From CAKZNE01 sp002695025 (GTDB taxonomy: Bacteria; Bacteroidota; Bacteroidia; Flavobacteriales; Schleiferiaceae), in NCBI GenBank assembly GCA_913043285.1, contig CAJWML010000002.1, positions 186,001-250,000 on the forward strand: DNA of 64,000 nucleotides. Reading direction: 5' to 3'. Made by a program: the position numbers and the translations under genes. Positions 27,274-35,455 of the stretch are shown here, one piece after another; the stretch's first letter is position 1; the number at the start of each line of letters is the position of its first letter. Under the pieces are notes generated by a model. It saw only the letters and a list, made by a program, of their open reading frames with translations, did not search any database and was not told where the DNA came from.

Positions 27274-27310
27274 GATAATTGGTTTTAAAAGATTAAACAA
27301 AAAACAGGAT

Positions 27311-27323
27311 CAACACCGTGTTG
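27311..27323 (-). promoter_or_regulatory. Inverted repeat upstream of Cys-rich gene 1
   Basis: CAACAC and GTGTTG separated by one base, 38-50 bp before the ATG at 27273. Placed where an operator could act, but function is unknown. Confidence 0.3.
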
Positions 27324-27481
27324 GTCCATATCGTAGAGCCCGGCTTGGATAGAGATCCGTTTTAAATAACCGGGAAGGGTCCTTAACAGCAGGGTAATTA
27401 CCTGTATTCCTGTTGTTCCGGGAAGTAGCCCGGCTTACATAATGGTAAAGAGCCTGTGAAGATCAGGAGAGTACTTTAACT

Positions 27482-27904
27482 TTAAGGGTTGATGACCAGG
27501 TTGTAAGGGTCGTTGTAATGCACTTGAAAATGTTCACACTCACAATGTAAGCCACTGTCATCATGTGGGTACGATGAACACGGGTCTCCTGGTGCAGCTA
27601 CGGTAACAGGTGGAAAATCATCACCCGGGCAAGGCTGACAATTTCCATCGGCTGGAGTGACTCTTACATTACACCAAACGTATGCATCAATGAAGGAACA
27701 GGGATTGATTTGTACCGTAGAGTTGGGTGGCACACATAAGGTACTGGTAATACAAGGGCTTTGGCAATCATTTTGAATGGCCACCGCCCTGACCAGGAAA
27801 TAGCAATCGGTATTATTGTGTACGTCTATGGGCGCGCTTTGGGCAATTGCAATCCCATAGCTTGCAAATAAAAGAAGAGTGAATAGGGGTTTACAGATTT
27901 TCAT
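27482..27904 (-). CDS. Secreted Cys-rich protein, copy 2 of a tandem pair
   Basis: A 140-residue paralogue of the gene at 26848, from ATG 27904, with a signal peptide ending near AIAQ. The 11 mature Cys align one to one with copy 1, and NNTDC, LVRAVAIQ, WCNVRV, NCQPCPG and the INP ending are shared. It carries more Asp and Tyr than copy 1 (for example DGLHCECEHF-like spacing near the C-terminus). Secreted or surface role likely. The 208-bp gap to copy 1 gives room for separate promoters. Confidence 0.8.
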   Translation of the reverse strand: MKICKPLFTLLLFASYGIAIAQSAPIDVHNNTDCYFLVRAVAIQNDCQSPCITSTLCVPPNSTVQINPCSFIDAYVWCNVRVTPADGNCQPCPGDDFPPVTVAAPGDPCSSYPHDDSGLHCECEHFQVHYNDPYNLVINP

Positions 27905-28155
27905 GATTCTTGGATTAAGTAAGAGTAGTAAGATTTTATAAATGGACATATCAACAATGGCAAAATGTGGGTCATAAATTCATATTTACCAACATGATAA
28001 CAACAAACATCTCTACCTTAAAAGAAAGAGAGTGATAATGTCAAAAAGGCATTATAGATCAGATATCAGAATATTACAATACTATGCAAGAACAAATAAA
28101 CAGGTTAAGGGCACGTGCTATTTGTTATTAGGTGCGGTCTCTTAGGGAAGAAATG

Positions 28156-28335
28156 CTATTCCTGAGGGATGTTTTCCGCTGAGCCTTTGATAAACCGGTT
28201 GAGTTTTGCCGAAAGTAAAAGCCGCACTGGTTGAGTAGTATAGGCTGTTCCTGAAAGGTAATGCTGTAAGTAAAGGGGTGAGAAAGGTAAAAAGCTGCCC
28301 GATCGCACGTCTTTCAGGAGTTTCAGAGGTTTCAT
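28156..28335 (-). CDS. Possible 59-residue protein
   Basis: An ATG-started frame in the 516-bp gap before the polyketide cluster, starting MKPLKLLKDVRSGSFLPFSP and ending with SAENIPQE. Mixed hydrophobic and basic, no clear signal peptide. Divergent from the cluster's first gene. The rest of the gap (27905-28155) shows no gene. Confidence 0.25.
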   Translation of the reverse strand: MKPLKLLKDVRSGSFLPFSPLYLQHYLSGTAYTTQPVRLLLSAKLNRFIKGSAENIPQE

Positions 28336-28421
28336 AAATTGGTTCTAATCAATTGGCTTGTACGAATTTACTTAAAAAAATATAATATATCTTAAATGTT
28401 TGAAAACTAATTATAAGAAGG

Positions 28422-29561
28422 TTGAAGCGGTTTAAATCTAAAGAAAAATGTATAATTATAGGCGGAGGTTTAGCGGGATTAATTAGTAGTATAGACCTTA
28501 AGCAGAGAGGGTATGAAGTTGAGCTTATCGAAAAAAGAAGATATCCCTTTCACCGGGTATGTGGAGAATTCATCTCTAATGAAGTAAGGCCCTACCTGTT
28601 TTCTTTGGGCATATTTCCTCATGAGATCAATTATGTGAATATTGACCAATTTATCTTAAGCTCCGAAACGGGCCGTTTTGCCCAATGCCGTATGCAGATG
28701 GGAGGGTTGGGAATAAGCCGCTATTCCCTGGATCATTTCCTATATACCAAGGCCCTTCAAAACGGAGTCCTTTTTACCGAAGCCACGGTAGAAGAAGTAG
28801 TTTTTGAAGATTCGCATTTTAAGGTTCGCCTGGCCAATTCCGAAGAAAGGCAAGCGGCCCTGGTGATAGGGGCTTTTGGTAAGCGCTCTGCACTGGACAA
28901 ACGCCTTAACAGGGCCTTTATGAAAGAGCGTTCGGCTTATATGGGCATTAAATGGCATATGTATGCCGAGCTTCCGGCAAATACCGTTGCTCTTCATCAT
29001 TTCCGGGGAGGTTATGCCGGACTGTCAAGAGTGGAGGAGGGAAAGGTTAATTTCTGCTACCTGACCACGGGTGACGTTTTTCGCCAGTATCGGGATATTG
29101 ATGATATGGAAGCCGGTTTATTGCGCAAAAACCCTCATCTGGATGATTTCCTTTCCTCTGCCACGCGTGCTTTTGAGAAGCCTGAAGTAATCAGCCAGGT
29201 GAGTTTTGCTGCCAAAGCAGCCGTAGAGGAACATATCCTGATGTGTGGGGATGCGGCCGGGCTGATACACCCTCTGTGCGGTAACGGTATGGCCATGGCT
29301 ATTCACAGTGCTATGCTTGCCTGTAGTGAAGCCGATCGGTTCTTAAGCGGTAAAGTTTCGCGCCTGGAAATGGAACGGGCCTATTCGCGGCAATGGAAAA
29401 AGGCCTTTCACACCCGTCTCACCTTTGGTAAATATGCCCAAAAACTGATGGAGTCGCCCCCATTGTTTGCAGGAGCAATTCGCCTGGCTACTGCGTCTCC
29501 TTACTTGCTTAAAAAAGCTGTAGGTTTATCCCATGGCAAGCCTTTACTTCAGAGAGCGTAG
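28422..29561 (+). CDS. FAD-dependent oxidoreductase (geranylgeranyl reductase / flavin hydroxylase type)
   Basis: A 379-residue flavoprotein. TTG at 28422 with a purine-rich AGAAGG in front gives MKRFKSKEKCIIIGGGLAGL, carrying the FAD motif GGGLAGL; GDAAGLIHPLCGNGMA is the second FAD motif of the group. In Streptomyces srsC-type clusters such a flavin enzyme oxidises alkylresorcinols to quinones. It is first of a tight unit with a methyltransferase (28-bp overlap) and a type III PKS (6-bp gap), which supports a phenolic-lipid tailoring role. Some family members reduce prenyl chains instead. Confidence 0.85.
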   Translation: MKRFKSKEKCIIIGGGLAGLISSIDLKQRGYEVELIEKRRYPFHRVCGEFISNEVRPYLFSLGIFPHEINYVNIDQFILSSETGRFAQCRMQMGGLGISRYSLDHFLYTKALQNGVLFTEATVEEVVFEDSHFKVRLANSEERQAALVIGAFGKRSALDKRLNRAFMKERSAYMGIKWHMYAELPANTVALHHFRGGYAGLSRVEEGKVNFCYLTTGDVFRQYRDIDDMEAGLLRKNPHLDDFLSSATRAFEKPEVISQVSFAAKAAVEEHILMCGDAAGLIHPLCGNGMAMAIHSAMLACSEADRFLSGKVSRLEMERAYSRQWKKAFHTRLTFGKYAQKLMESPPLFAGAIRLATASPYLLKKAVGLSHGKPLLQRA

Positions 29562-30246
29562 TTCGGAAAAAGAGATCCTGGATGATTTTAACCTGAAGGA
29601 TAACGACCTATCCCAAAACCTGAAGGAACTGGAGCGGGTCAATACACTTTTAGGAGGGTATGCTCCGGTGCTGGCAATGCTGGAACGTATAAAACCCGAA
29701 TTGCAGAAAAGGCCCCTGGTACGTATAACGGATGTGGGTTGTGGGGGAGGTGACGTATTGCGCAGGGTACACCACTGGTGCCAAAAAAACAGGATAAACG
29801 CCAGGCTTATCGGCCTGGATGGCAATCTGCATGTGGTAGAACTGGCCCGCGAATTTTCCCATACGTACTCTGGTATAGATTGGCAAGTAGTGAACGTTTT
29901 TTCACCGGAATTCGGGGATCATACTGCGGACGTATTCATGTTCAATTTGTTTCTGCATCATTTTCAGGAGGAGGAGATCGTAGCCCTTTTAAAAAAATGC
30001 CGCACAGGTTGTAGGTTTTTGATCATCAATGATCTGCAGCGCAGCAGGCTGGCCTACCAGCTTTTCCGGCTGGCTTCGCGGGTGTTTCGGTTTTCCTATA
30101 TCAGCAGGCATGATGGTAAACTTTCCATCCGTAAAAGTTTTACTAAAGGTGACTGGGTCCGTATGCTGCAGGAAGCCGGCATCAGCCGTTACCGTATAAA
30201 ATGGCAATGGGCTTTCCGTTACAGCGTGCTGATCACTTTTAGCTAA
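29533..30246 (+). CDS. Class I SAM-dependent methyltransferase of the phenolic-lipid cluster
   Basis: A 237-residue methyltransferase. The SAM-binding motif is ITDVGCGGGDVLR, followed by LIGLDGN (acidic end of strand 2) and VFMFNLFLHHF (motif III). The start overlaps the preceding flavoprotein by 29 bp. In alkylresorcinol clusters (srsB-type) a methyltransferase O-methylates the product of the type III PKS. Here the next gene is exactly such a PKS, 5 bp on. The substrate remains inferred. Confidence 0.87.
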   Translation: MASLYFRERSSEKEILDDFNLKDNDLSQNLKELERVNTLLGGYAPVLAMLERIKPELQKRPLVRITDVGCGGGDVLRRVHHWCQKNRINARLIGLDGNLHVVELAREFSHTYSGIDWQVVNVFSPEFGDHTADVFMFNLFLHHFQEEEIVALLKKCRTGCRFLIINDLQRSRLAYQLFRLASRVFRFSYISRHDGKLSIRKSFTKGDWVRMLQEAGISRYRIKWQWAFRYSVLITFS

Positions 30247-30251
30247 ACCCC

Positions 30252-31310
30252 ATGAAACACACCAAGATACTCACTACCGCCAAAGCCTTGCCTCCACATT
30301 GCCGCTCTACCACTGAGATACTGCCTTTTGTGGAAGCCTGGATGGAAGGGCAGGAAAAACGTTTTCAGGAGAAAGTACTGCGCATCTTTAAATATGCCCA
30401 GGTAGATAAGCGCTATTCCATCATGTCTCCGGAAGAGGTATTTACCCGTACTTCCTTTGAAGAAAAAAATGCACTGTACAGTGAACGAATGACGGACCTG
30501 GCCGAAGAGGCGCTCACCAAAGCTCTTGATCAGGCCGGTTTACAGCCACACCAGATAGACTATATCATTACTACCAGTTGTACGGGTATCATGATCCCTT
30601 CGGTGGATGCCTATCTCATTAACCGTTTAAAAATGCGGCAGGATATCATACGCCTGCCGGTAACCGAAATGGGTTGTGCTGGTGGTACTTCGGCCCTCAT
30701 TTATGCCCATAATCTCTTACAGGCCCAAGCAGGAAAGCGGGCGGCCGTCATTGCCCTGGAATCACCTACCAGTACCTTTCAACACACCGATTTTTCAATG
30801 ACCAACGTGGTTAGTGCCGCTATTTTTGGTGACGGAGTGGCGTGTACCCTCTTAGGGCCTGATGACGAAAAGGTACTGCCCGTAATCCGGGATGCCGGCA
30901 TGTACCATTTTTTTGATGAACTTCACATGATGGGTTTTAAGCTCACCAATAATGGTTTGCAGATGGTTCTGGACCCTTCCGTGCCCGAGAAAATTGAAGA
31001 GCATTTTGAAAGCATTCTTTTCCCTTTTCTGCATAGGAACAACCTGCAAATTGAGGACGTGGAGCATTTTATTTTTCATCCGGGAGGCAAAAAGATCGTA
31101 AAGATGGTGGAAGAGTTGCTCCACACCCTGGGAAAGAATATTGACGTTACCCGTGAGGTATTAAGGTTATATGGGAATATGTCCAGCGCAACGGTATTGT
31201 ACGTGCTGGAAGAATACCTCCATCGGTCTATTCCCAAAGGAGATAAAGGCCTTATGCTCAGTTTTGGTCCCGGCTTTTCTGCCCAGCGTTTATTGCTGGA
31301 ATGGCAATGA
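30252..31310 (+). CDS. Type III polyketide synthase (chalcone/stilbene synthase family)
   Basis: Homodimeric condensing enzyme, 352 residues, near the usual length of about 350-390. The catalytic triad is visible: Cys142 in TEMGCAGG, His276 in FIFHPGG and Asn309 in LYGNMSSA. Type III PKSs use acyl-CoA or acyl-ACP starters with malonyl-CoA to make pyrones, resorcinols or phloroglucinols. A private ACP, ketosynthase, dehydratase and enoyl reductase downstream point to a long or unusual acyl starter, hence a phenolic lipid. Followed by a 165-bp gap with a separate promoter for the signalling genes. Confidence 0.95.
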   Translation: MKHTKILTTAKALPPHCRSTTEILPFVEAWMEGQEKRFQEKVLRIFKYAQVDKRYSIMSPEEVFTRTSFEEKNALYSERMTDLAEEALTKALDQAGLQPHQIDYIITTSCTGIMIPSVDAYLINRLKMRQDIIRLPVTEMGCAGGTSALIYAHNLLQAQAGKRAAVIALESPTSTFQHTDFSMTNVVSAAIFGDGVACTLLGPDDEKVLPVIRDAGMYHFFDELHMMGFKLTNNGLQMVLDPSVPEKIEEHFESILFPFLHRNNLQIEDVEHFIFHPGGKKIVKMVEELLHTLGKNIDVTREVLRLYGNMSSATVLYVLEEYLHRSIPKGDKGLMLSFGPGFSAQRLLLEWQ

Positions 31311-31350
31311 CTTACCCATTTTTGCAAATTATGTGTAAGAATAATCTGTA

Positions 31351-31358
31351 TATCTTTG
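31351..31358 (+). promoter_or_regulatory. Bacteroidota -7 promoter box before the signalling gene pair
   Basis: A perfect TATCTTTG in the 165-bp gap after the type III PKS, 118 bp before the ATG at 31476. A fitting -33 TTG at the usual spacing is not clear. It suggests that the STAS-like and kinase genes have their own transcript. Confidence 0.5.
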
Positions 31359-31475
31359 TAAGATGAATGGAATTTTGATTAAGTTTAGTTAATTCATTAG
31401 TTCAATAAGTACAGTCAGTTAAAGTCTTACGGTAGGCAAGGCTTTAATTAGAGATAACTGGTTTAAGCCAATACA

Positions 31476-31880
31476 ATGACGAATAAGGAATCTGGTTCCG
31501 GGGAAATCCGCGTGGACGATGCTCCGGGCGGCCCAATAATCATGAAGGATCAGATAATACGAATAAAGGTTGATCAGAAAAGTGAATATACTCTGGATAA
31601 CGCCCGTGCTGTAGTAAGTATAGTGGACCGGTTACGTGAAGGATTGCGTCTACCCTTATTAGTAGATTTTTCTGATGTCCATTTTTTAAGCCGCCCGGTG
31701 AGGGAGTATTATTCTTCGGAGGAAGTATCGCAAAAAGTAAGTTCCTTAGCTATAATCAGTTCTTCAACCATCGGAAAGGTAATAGGCAATTTTTTTGTGG
31801 GTATAAACCGGCCTCTTGTACCTACCCGTTTTATGACCAATGAAGAGGAGGCTATAGCCTGGTTGAAGGAATACTTATAA
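31476..31880 (+). CDS. Small STAS/SpoIIAA-like protein
   Basis: A 134-residue cytosolic protein. The part from about residue 25 has a STAS-like layout: IRIKVDQKSEYTLDNARAVV, then LPLLVDFSDVHFLSRPVREYY, where a Ser or Thr of the DFSDV type loop could be the phosphorylation site, and a following helix with SSLAIISSSTIGKVIGNFF. STAS proteins act in partner-switching and anti-anti-sigma pathways. Encoded 6 bp before the histidine kinase, so likely a functional pair. Family assignment is moderate. Confidence 0.6.
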   Translation: MTNKESGSGEIRVDDAPGGPIIMKDQIIRIKVDQKSEYTLDNARAVVSIVDRLREGLRLPLLVDFSDVHFLSRPVREYYSSEEVSQKVSSLAIISSSTIGKVIGNFFVGINRPLVPTRFMTNEEEAIAWLKEYL

Positions 31881-31886
31881 TTCAGC

Positions 31887-34142
31887 ATGAACTCTGACGA
31901 CACAGCCAATCAGCAGCTGGACCATATCCTGAATATCCTTCTGGAGTATGGTAAGGGTAATTTTTCGGTACGCACCACCATACCGGATTCAGATGATACC
32001 CTAAACGCTGTTTTGGTTGGTTTGAATATGTTGGGAGAGGAGCTGGAATATTACCGGCAGGAAGACAGGCGTAAAAATCAATTGCTACGGGATGTCTTTG
32101 AGAATACGGATGAAATCATCTATGCCCTGGATATTGAAGGCACTGACCTGAGCAATGCCCGTTTTCTTTTTAGTAGCAATCAGGTTTCCAGATTATTGGG
32201 CTATGAAGAAGAAGACCTTAAGAAAGGTTTTGGGGTTTGGAGTAAGGCCATACATCCGCAGGATTTTAATACGTATCGCAACCATATTCATGAAGCCCTT
32301 AAAGGAAAAGCGGTTTCCTGTGATTACCGTATGCGCAAAAAGAACAACGGTGAATATATATGGGTGTCGGACCGCCTGTGGTCACAGGATGCAGGTAACG
32401 GAAGGACCCATATTTATGGAGCTGCACGCGATATAACCCAACGGAAAAACCAGGAAGAGTATACCCGGAGAACCCTTGCCGAGATAAAAACCATTGATTC
32501 CATATACCAGGCTGCGGTAAAAGGTGGTGATACCCTTGAAATACTACACCTGCTAAGTGATGGTATCAAAAAACTGGTGGATGTTACAGCTTCACGGGTG
32601 TTTACGTATAATCCTAAGACAGACACACTTGAAATGAAGGCGCAAAGGCTGTCTGCTAAACACCAGGAGGGCCTGATGATGTTTCTGGGTAAGGTTAGCG
32701 TCAGTAGTATAGTACCCATTGTAGAGCCTGGCAGTAGGTTTCATAATATCCTGGAAAAGCGTAAAATGGTTTTTGCCACCGACCCGAAGGAGATTATAGA
32801 GCTGATGAAGGACCATACCAAGGTGCCCGCTTTCAGGGCCGTGGCCGCTCCGGCCCGTAAACTTCTTGGCATTAAAACATTTTCTGTACTCCCAATTGCC
32901 AACAAGGAGCGGGTTTTTGGGATGCTTACCTGTGTGGCAAACCGGGAGTTGAGCTTACCGGAGCAGGGCCTGGTGGTGCGGTTGGTGAATCACGCAGCCT
33001 TTACGCTGGCGCGCATAAGAGCAGACGAGGAACTGAGGGAACAAAAAAAATTCTCCGAAAGCATTTTGAACACCTTACCGGTTGATATAGCTGTGTTTGA
33101 TAAAGATCACCGGTACCGCTTTGTAAATCCTAAAGCCATTCAGAATCAGGAAATTCGTGATTGGATCATTGGTAAGGATGATTTTGAATACGTGGCTAAA
33201 CGCGGGCATCCTAAAAGCCTGGCCCAAAAGCGCAGAGAACACTTTGTAAAAGCGGTGCATTCAGGCAAACCGCATGGGTGGATCGATGAATACCAAAAAG
33301 AGGACGGTAGCAAGCAATATATCATGCGTGAGTTATACCCGTACTTTGATGAGAACAATGAGCTACAAAGCGTATTTGGCCACGGGGTGGATATTACCAG
33401 TCTTAAGAATGCTGAACTTGAGAAGGAACAGCTGCTGAAGGAACTGGGGCAGCGGGTAAATGAACTGATGCAGTTCAACTCTGTGGTATCCCATCACTTA
33501 AGAGCCCCGGTAGCTACTTTAATGGGACTTTGCAATCTTATAGAAATGAAGCCCTCTGAGGAGGATGTCCATGAAATTATGGAGGGCGTAAAAGTCACTT
33601 CAGAGGCTTTGGACCATGTGCTGCGTGACCTGAATATGGTGTTGGCTACCAAATCAAACATTAACCAGAGAGTTGATAAAATAGATCTGCGGGAGATTGT
33701 ACGATTGGTGCGCAATGAGCTTGAACTACAAATAAGCAGTGCCAATGCCACAGTAAAACTGGTAGACAACCCAGACCTGAAACCCTTTTATTCTATTTCC
33801 AGTTATCTACAGAGTATTATCTATATCCTGGTTTCCAACGCTATAAAATACCGGAGGCAGGATGTAGATCCGGTAGTTAAGGTTGTAGCTCACCAGAAGG
33901 AAAGCGAGGTAGAGATAGAGGTGATTGATAATGGTTTAGGTATTGACCTGAAACGTTATGGTGATGAGATCTTTGGCTTTTACAAGCGTTTCCACAATCA
34001 TGTGCAGGGGCGTGGCCTGGGCTTATACCTGGCTAAGGCACAGGTAGAAACCCTTGGTGGACAGATACGGGTACAGAGCAACCTGGGCACAGGTAGTATG
34101 TTCAGTATTGTGCTCCCGAACCAGGCTGGTGAAAAGGTTTGA
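31887..34142 (+). CDS. PAS/GAF sensor histidine kinase
   Basis: A 751-residue cytosolic kinase with no predicted membrane helix. Order: HAMP-like segment (about 15-55), PAS with PAC (about 80-190), GAF (about 195-380), second PAS (about 385-505), HisKA with SVVSHHLRAPVATLMG (His536 or 537) and HATPase with N-box SNAIKYRR, G1 VIDNGLGID, G2 GRGLGLYLAK and GTGSMFS. No response regulator is adjacent. It is 6 bp from the STAS-like gene and sits between the PKS and fatty-acid halves of the cluster, so it may sense a condition tied to the phenolic product; that is inference. Confidence 0.93.
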   Translation: MNSDDTANQQLDHILNILLEYGKGNFSVRTTIPDSDDTLNAVLVGLNMLGEELEYYRQEDRRKNQLLRDVFENTDEIIYALDIEGTDLSNARFLFSSNQVSRLLGYEEEDLKKGFGVWSKAIHPQDFNTYRNHIHEALKGKAVSCDYRMRKKNNGEYIWVSDRLWSQDAGNGRTHIYGAARDITQRKNQEEYTRRTLAEIKTIDSIYQAAVKGGDTLEILHLLSDGIKKLVDVTASRVFTYNPKTDTLEMKAQRLSAKHQEGLMMFLGKVSVSSIVPIVEPGSRFHNILEKRKMVFATDPKEIIELMKDHTKVPAFRAVAAPARKLLGIKTFSVLPIANKERVFGMLTCVANRELSLPEQGLVVRLVNHAAFTLARIRADEELREQKKFSESILNTLPVDIAVFDKDHRYRFVNPKAIQNQEIRDWIIGKDDFEYVAKRGHPKSLAQKRREHFVKAVHSGKPHGWIDEYQKEDGSKQYIMRELYPYFDENNELQSVFGHGVDITSLKNAELEKEQLLKELGQRVNELMQFNSVVSHHLRAPVATLMGLCNLIEMKPSEEDVHEIMEGVKVTSEALDHVLRDLNMVLATKSNINQRVDKIDLREIVRLVRNELELQISSANATVKLVDNPDLKPFYSISSYLQSIIYILVSNAIKYRRQDVDPVVKVVAHQKESEVEIEVIDNGLGIDLKRYGDEIFGFYKRFHNHVQGRGLGLYLAKAQVETLGGQIRVQSNLGTGSMFSIVLPNQAGEKV

Positions 34143-34190
34143 TATCCTTCAAATTTTCGCGTTCTTGCCTGGAAATAATTCCCTGATTTT

Positions 34191-35015
34191 ATGAAGCCTC
34201 TAGCTATCATTTTAGGAGCCAGCAGCGGCATGGGTATGGCCACAGCTTTAAAACTGGCCCGTGAGGGGTTTAACCTTTGTGTGTTGTACCGGGAGCGGAG
34301 GCAGCAGGCCCGGGAAGCGGAAGAGGCTTTTGACCGGTTAAGGTCTCAGGGCTGCAAGATACTATCGTACAACAAAGATGCTTTGGATGCCCAAAGCAGG
34401 GAGGAGGTGATGCAACAATTGCTGGAGCAGGGGGTGAAAGTATCGCTCTTGCTGCATTCCATTGCCCGTGGAAACCTCAAACTGATGGTGCCCTACCGTT
34501 CAGGTGACCATCATTCCAAAACTTCAGCAGAACTTGAGCGTTTATTTGCAGATGAAACGCATTTTTTACAAGGTGAGGATTTCCAGCTTACCACCGAGGC
34601 TATGGCCCTGAGCTTTTACCATTGGGTAAAAGCCCTGCACGCTAAAAACCTGTTTGAAAAGGAGGCCATGACACTGGCACTTACCAGTGAGGGTAGTAAA
34701 AAAGCCTGGCGTAATTATGCCGCAGTATCGGTGGCCAAGGCCGCCCTGGAAGCCGTGGCCCGTTCCATAGCCCTTGAATTTGCTCCTTATGGCATACGCT
34801 GTAATATCCTTCAACCGGGTGTAACCGATACCCGCGCATTGCACTATATAAAAGGTTATCCATTGATCAGGGAGCAGAGCCTGGACCGCAATCCTTTTGG
34901 GCGCCTTACAACCCCGGAGGATGTGGCGGATGTAGTATACCTGATGAGCCGCAAGGAGGCACAGTGGATCAACGGGGCCATTATTCCGGTTGACGGAGGA
35001 GAATCTATAGCCTGA
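34191..35015 (+). CDS. Enoyl-ACP reductase-like SDR of the cluster
   Basis: A 274-residue SDR. The cofactor motif is GASSGMGMA (residues 9-17) and the active site is Y176-x6-K183 (YAAVSVAK), the spacing of FabI-type enoyl-ACP reductases and not the Y-x3-K of FabG. LLHSIARGNL matches the FabI HSIA region. It would reduce enoyl-ACP to acyl-ACP with NAD(P)H. The next gene overlaps its stop by one base (TGATG), indicating translational coupling. A housekeeping enoyl reductase is not in this window. Confidence 0.83.
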   Translation: MKPLAIILGASSGMGMATALKLAREGFNLCVLYRERRQQAREAEEAFDRLRSQGCKILSYNKDALDAQSREEVMQQLLEQGVKVSLLLHSIARGNLKLMVPYRSGDHHSKTSAELERLFADETHFLQGEDFQLTTEAMALSFYHWVKALHAKNLFEKEAMTLALTSEGSKKAWRNYAAVSVAKAALEAVARSIALEFAPYGIRCNILQPGVTDTRALHYIKGYPLIREQSLDRNPFGRLTTPEDVADVVYLMSRKEAQWINGAIIPVDGGESIA

Positions 35016-35455
35016 TGACGGACTTTACACACATATTGGATCAATTACCTTACGATCAGCCTTTTCTTTTTGTAGACAAGCTGCATACCCTTACGGAAGA
35101 AGGGGCGGAGGGAGCATATACCTTTACGCAAAACGCTGATTTTTACCGTGGCCACTTTAAGGATAACCCGATAACCCCGGGTGTGATCCTTACGGAGTGT
35201 ATGGCACAGATAGGACTGGTGTGCCTGGGTTTGTTCCTGCTGGAGCAAGCCGGCCTGAAACCTTCACCACTACGCATAGCATTCACGGAGTCTCACGTGA
35301 ATTTCCATAAACCGGTATTTCCCGGAGAAACCGTGCGGGTGCGATCCGAAAAGGTCTATTGGCGTATGGGGAAGTTAAAGTGCAGGGTGATCATGTATAA
35401 TGCACGGGAAGAAAAAGTATGCAGCGGTGAATTAAGCGGGATAATACGATCATGA
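35015..35455 (+). CDS. 3-hydroxyacyl-ACP dehydratase, FabZ/FabA-like
   Basis: Hotdog dehydratase, 146 residues. The catalytic His and the family motif appear in RGHFKDNPITPGVILTECMA (His47, Glu61), equivalent to HFP-x-x-P-x-x-PGV and the E of FabZ. It would dehydrate 3-hydroxyacyl-ACP within the private fatty-acid cycle. Its ATG overlaps the preceding stop, and its end overlaps the ketosynthase by 4 bp (ATGA), so three genes are translationally coupled. Confidence 0.88.
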   Translation: MTDFTHILDQLPYDQPFLFVDKLHTLTEEGAEGAYTFTQNADFYRGHFKDNPITPGVILTECMAQIGLVCLGLFLLEQAGLKPSPLRIAFTESHVNFHKPVFPGETVRVRSEKVYWRMGKLKCRVIMYNAREEKVCSGELSGIIRS

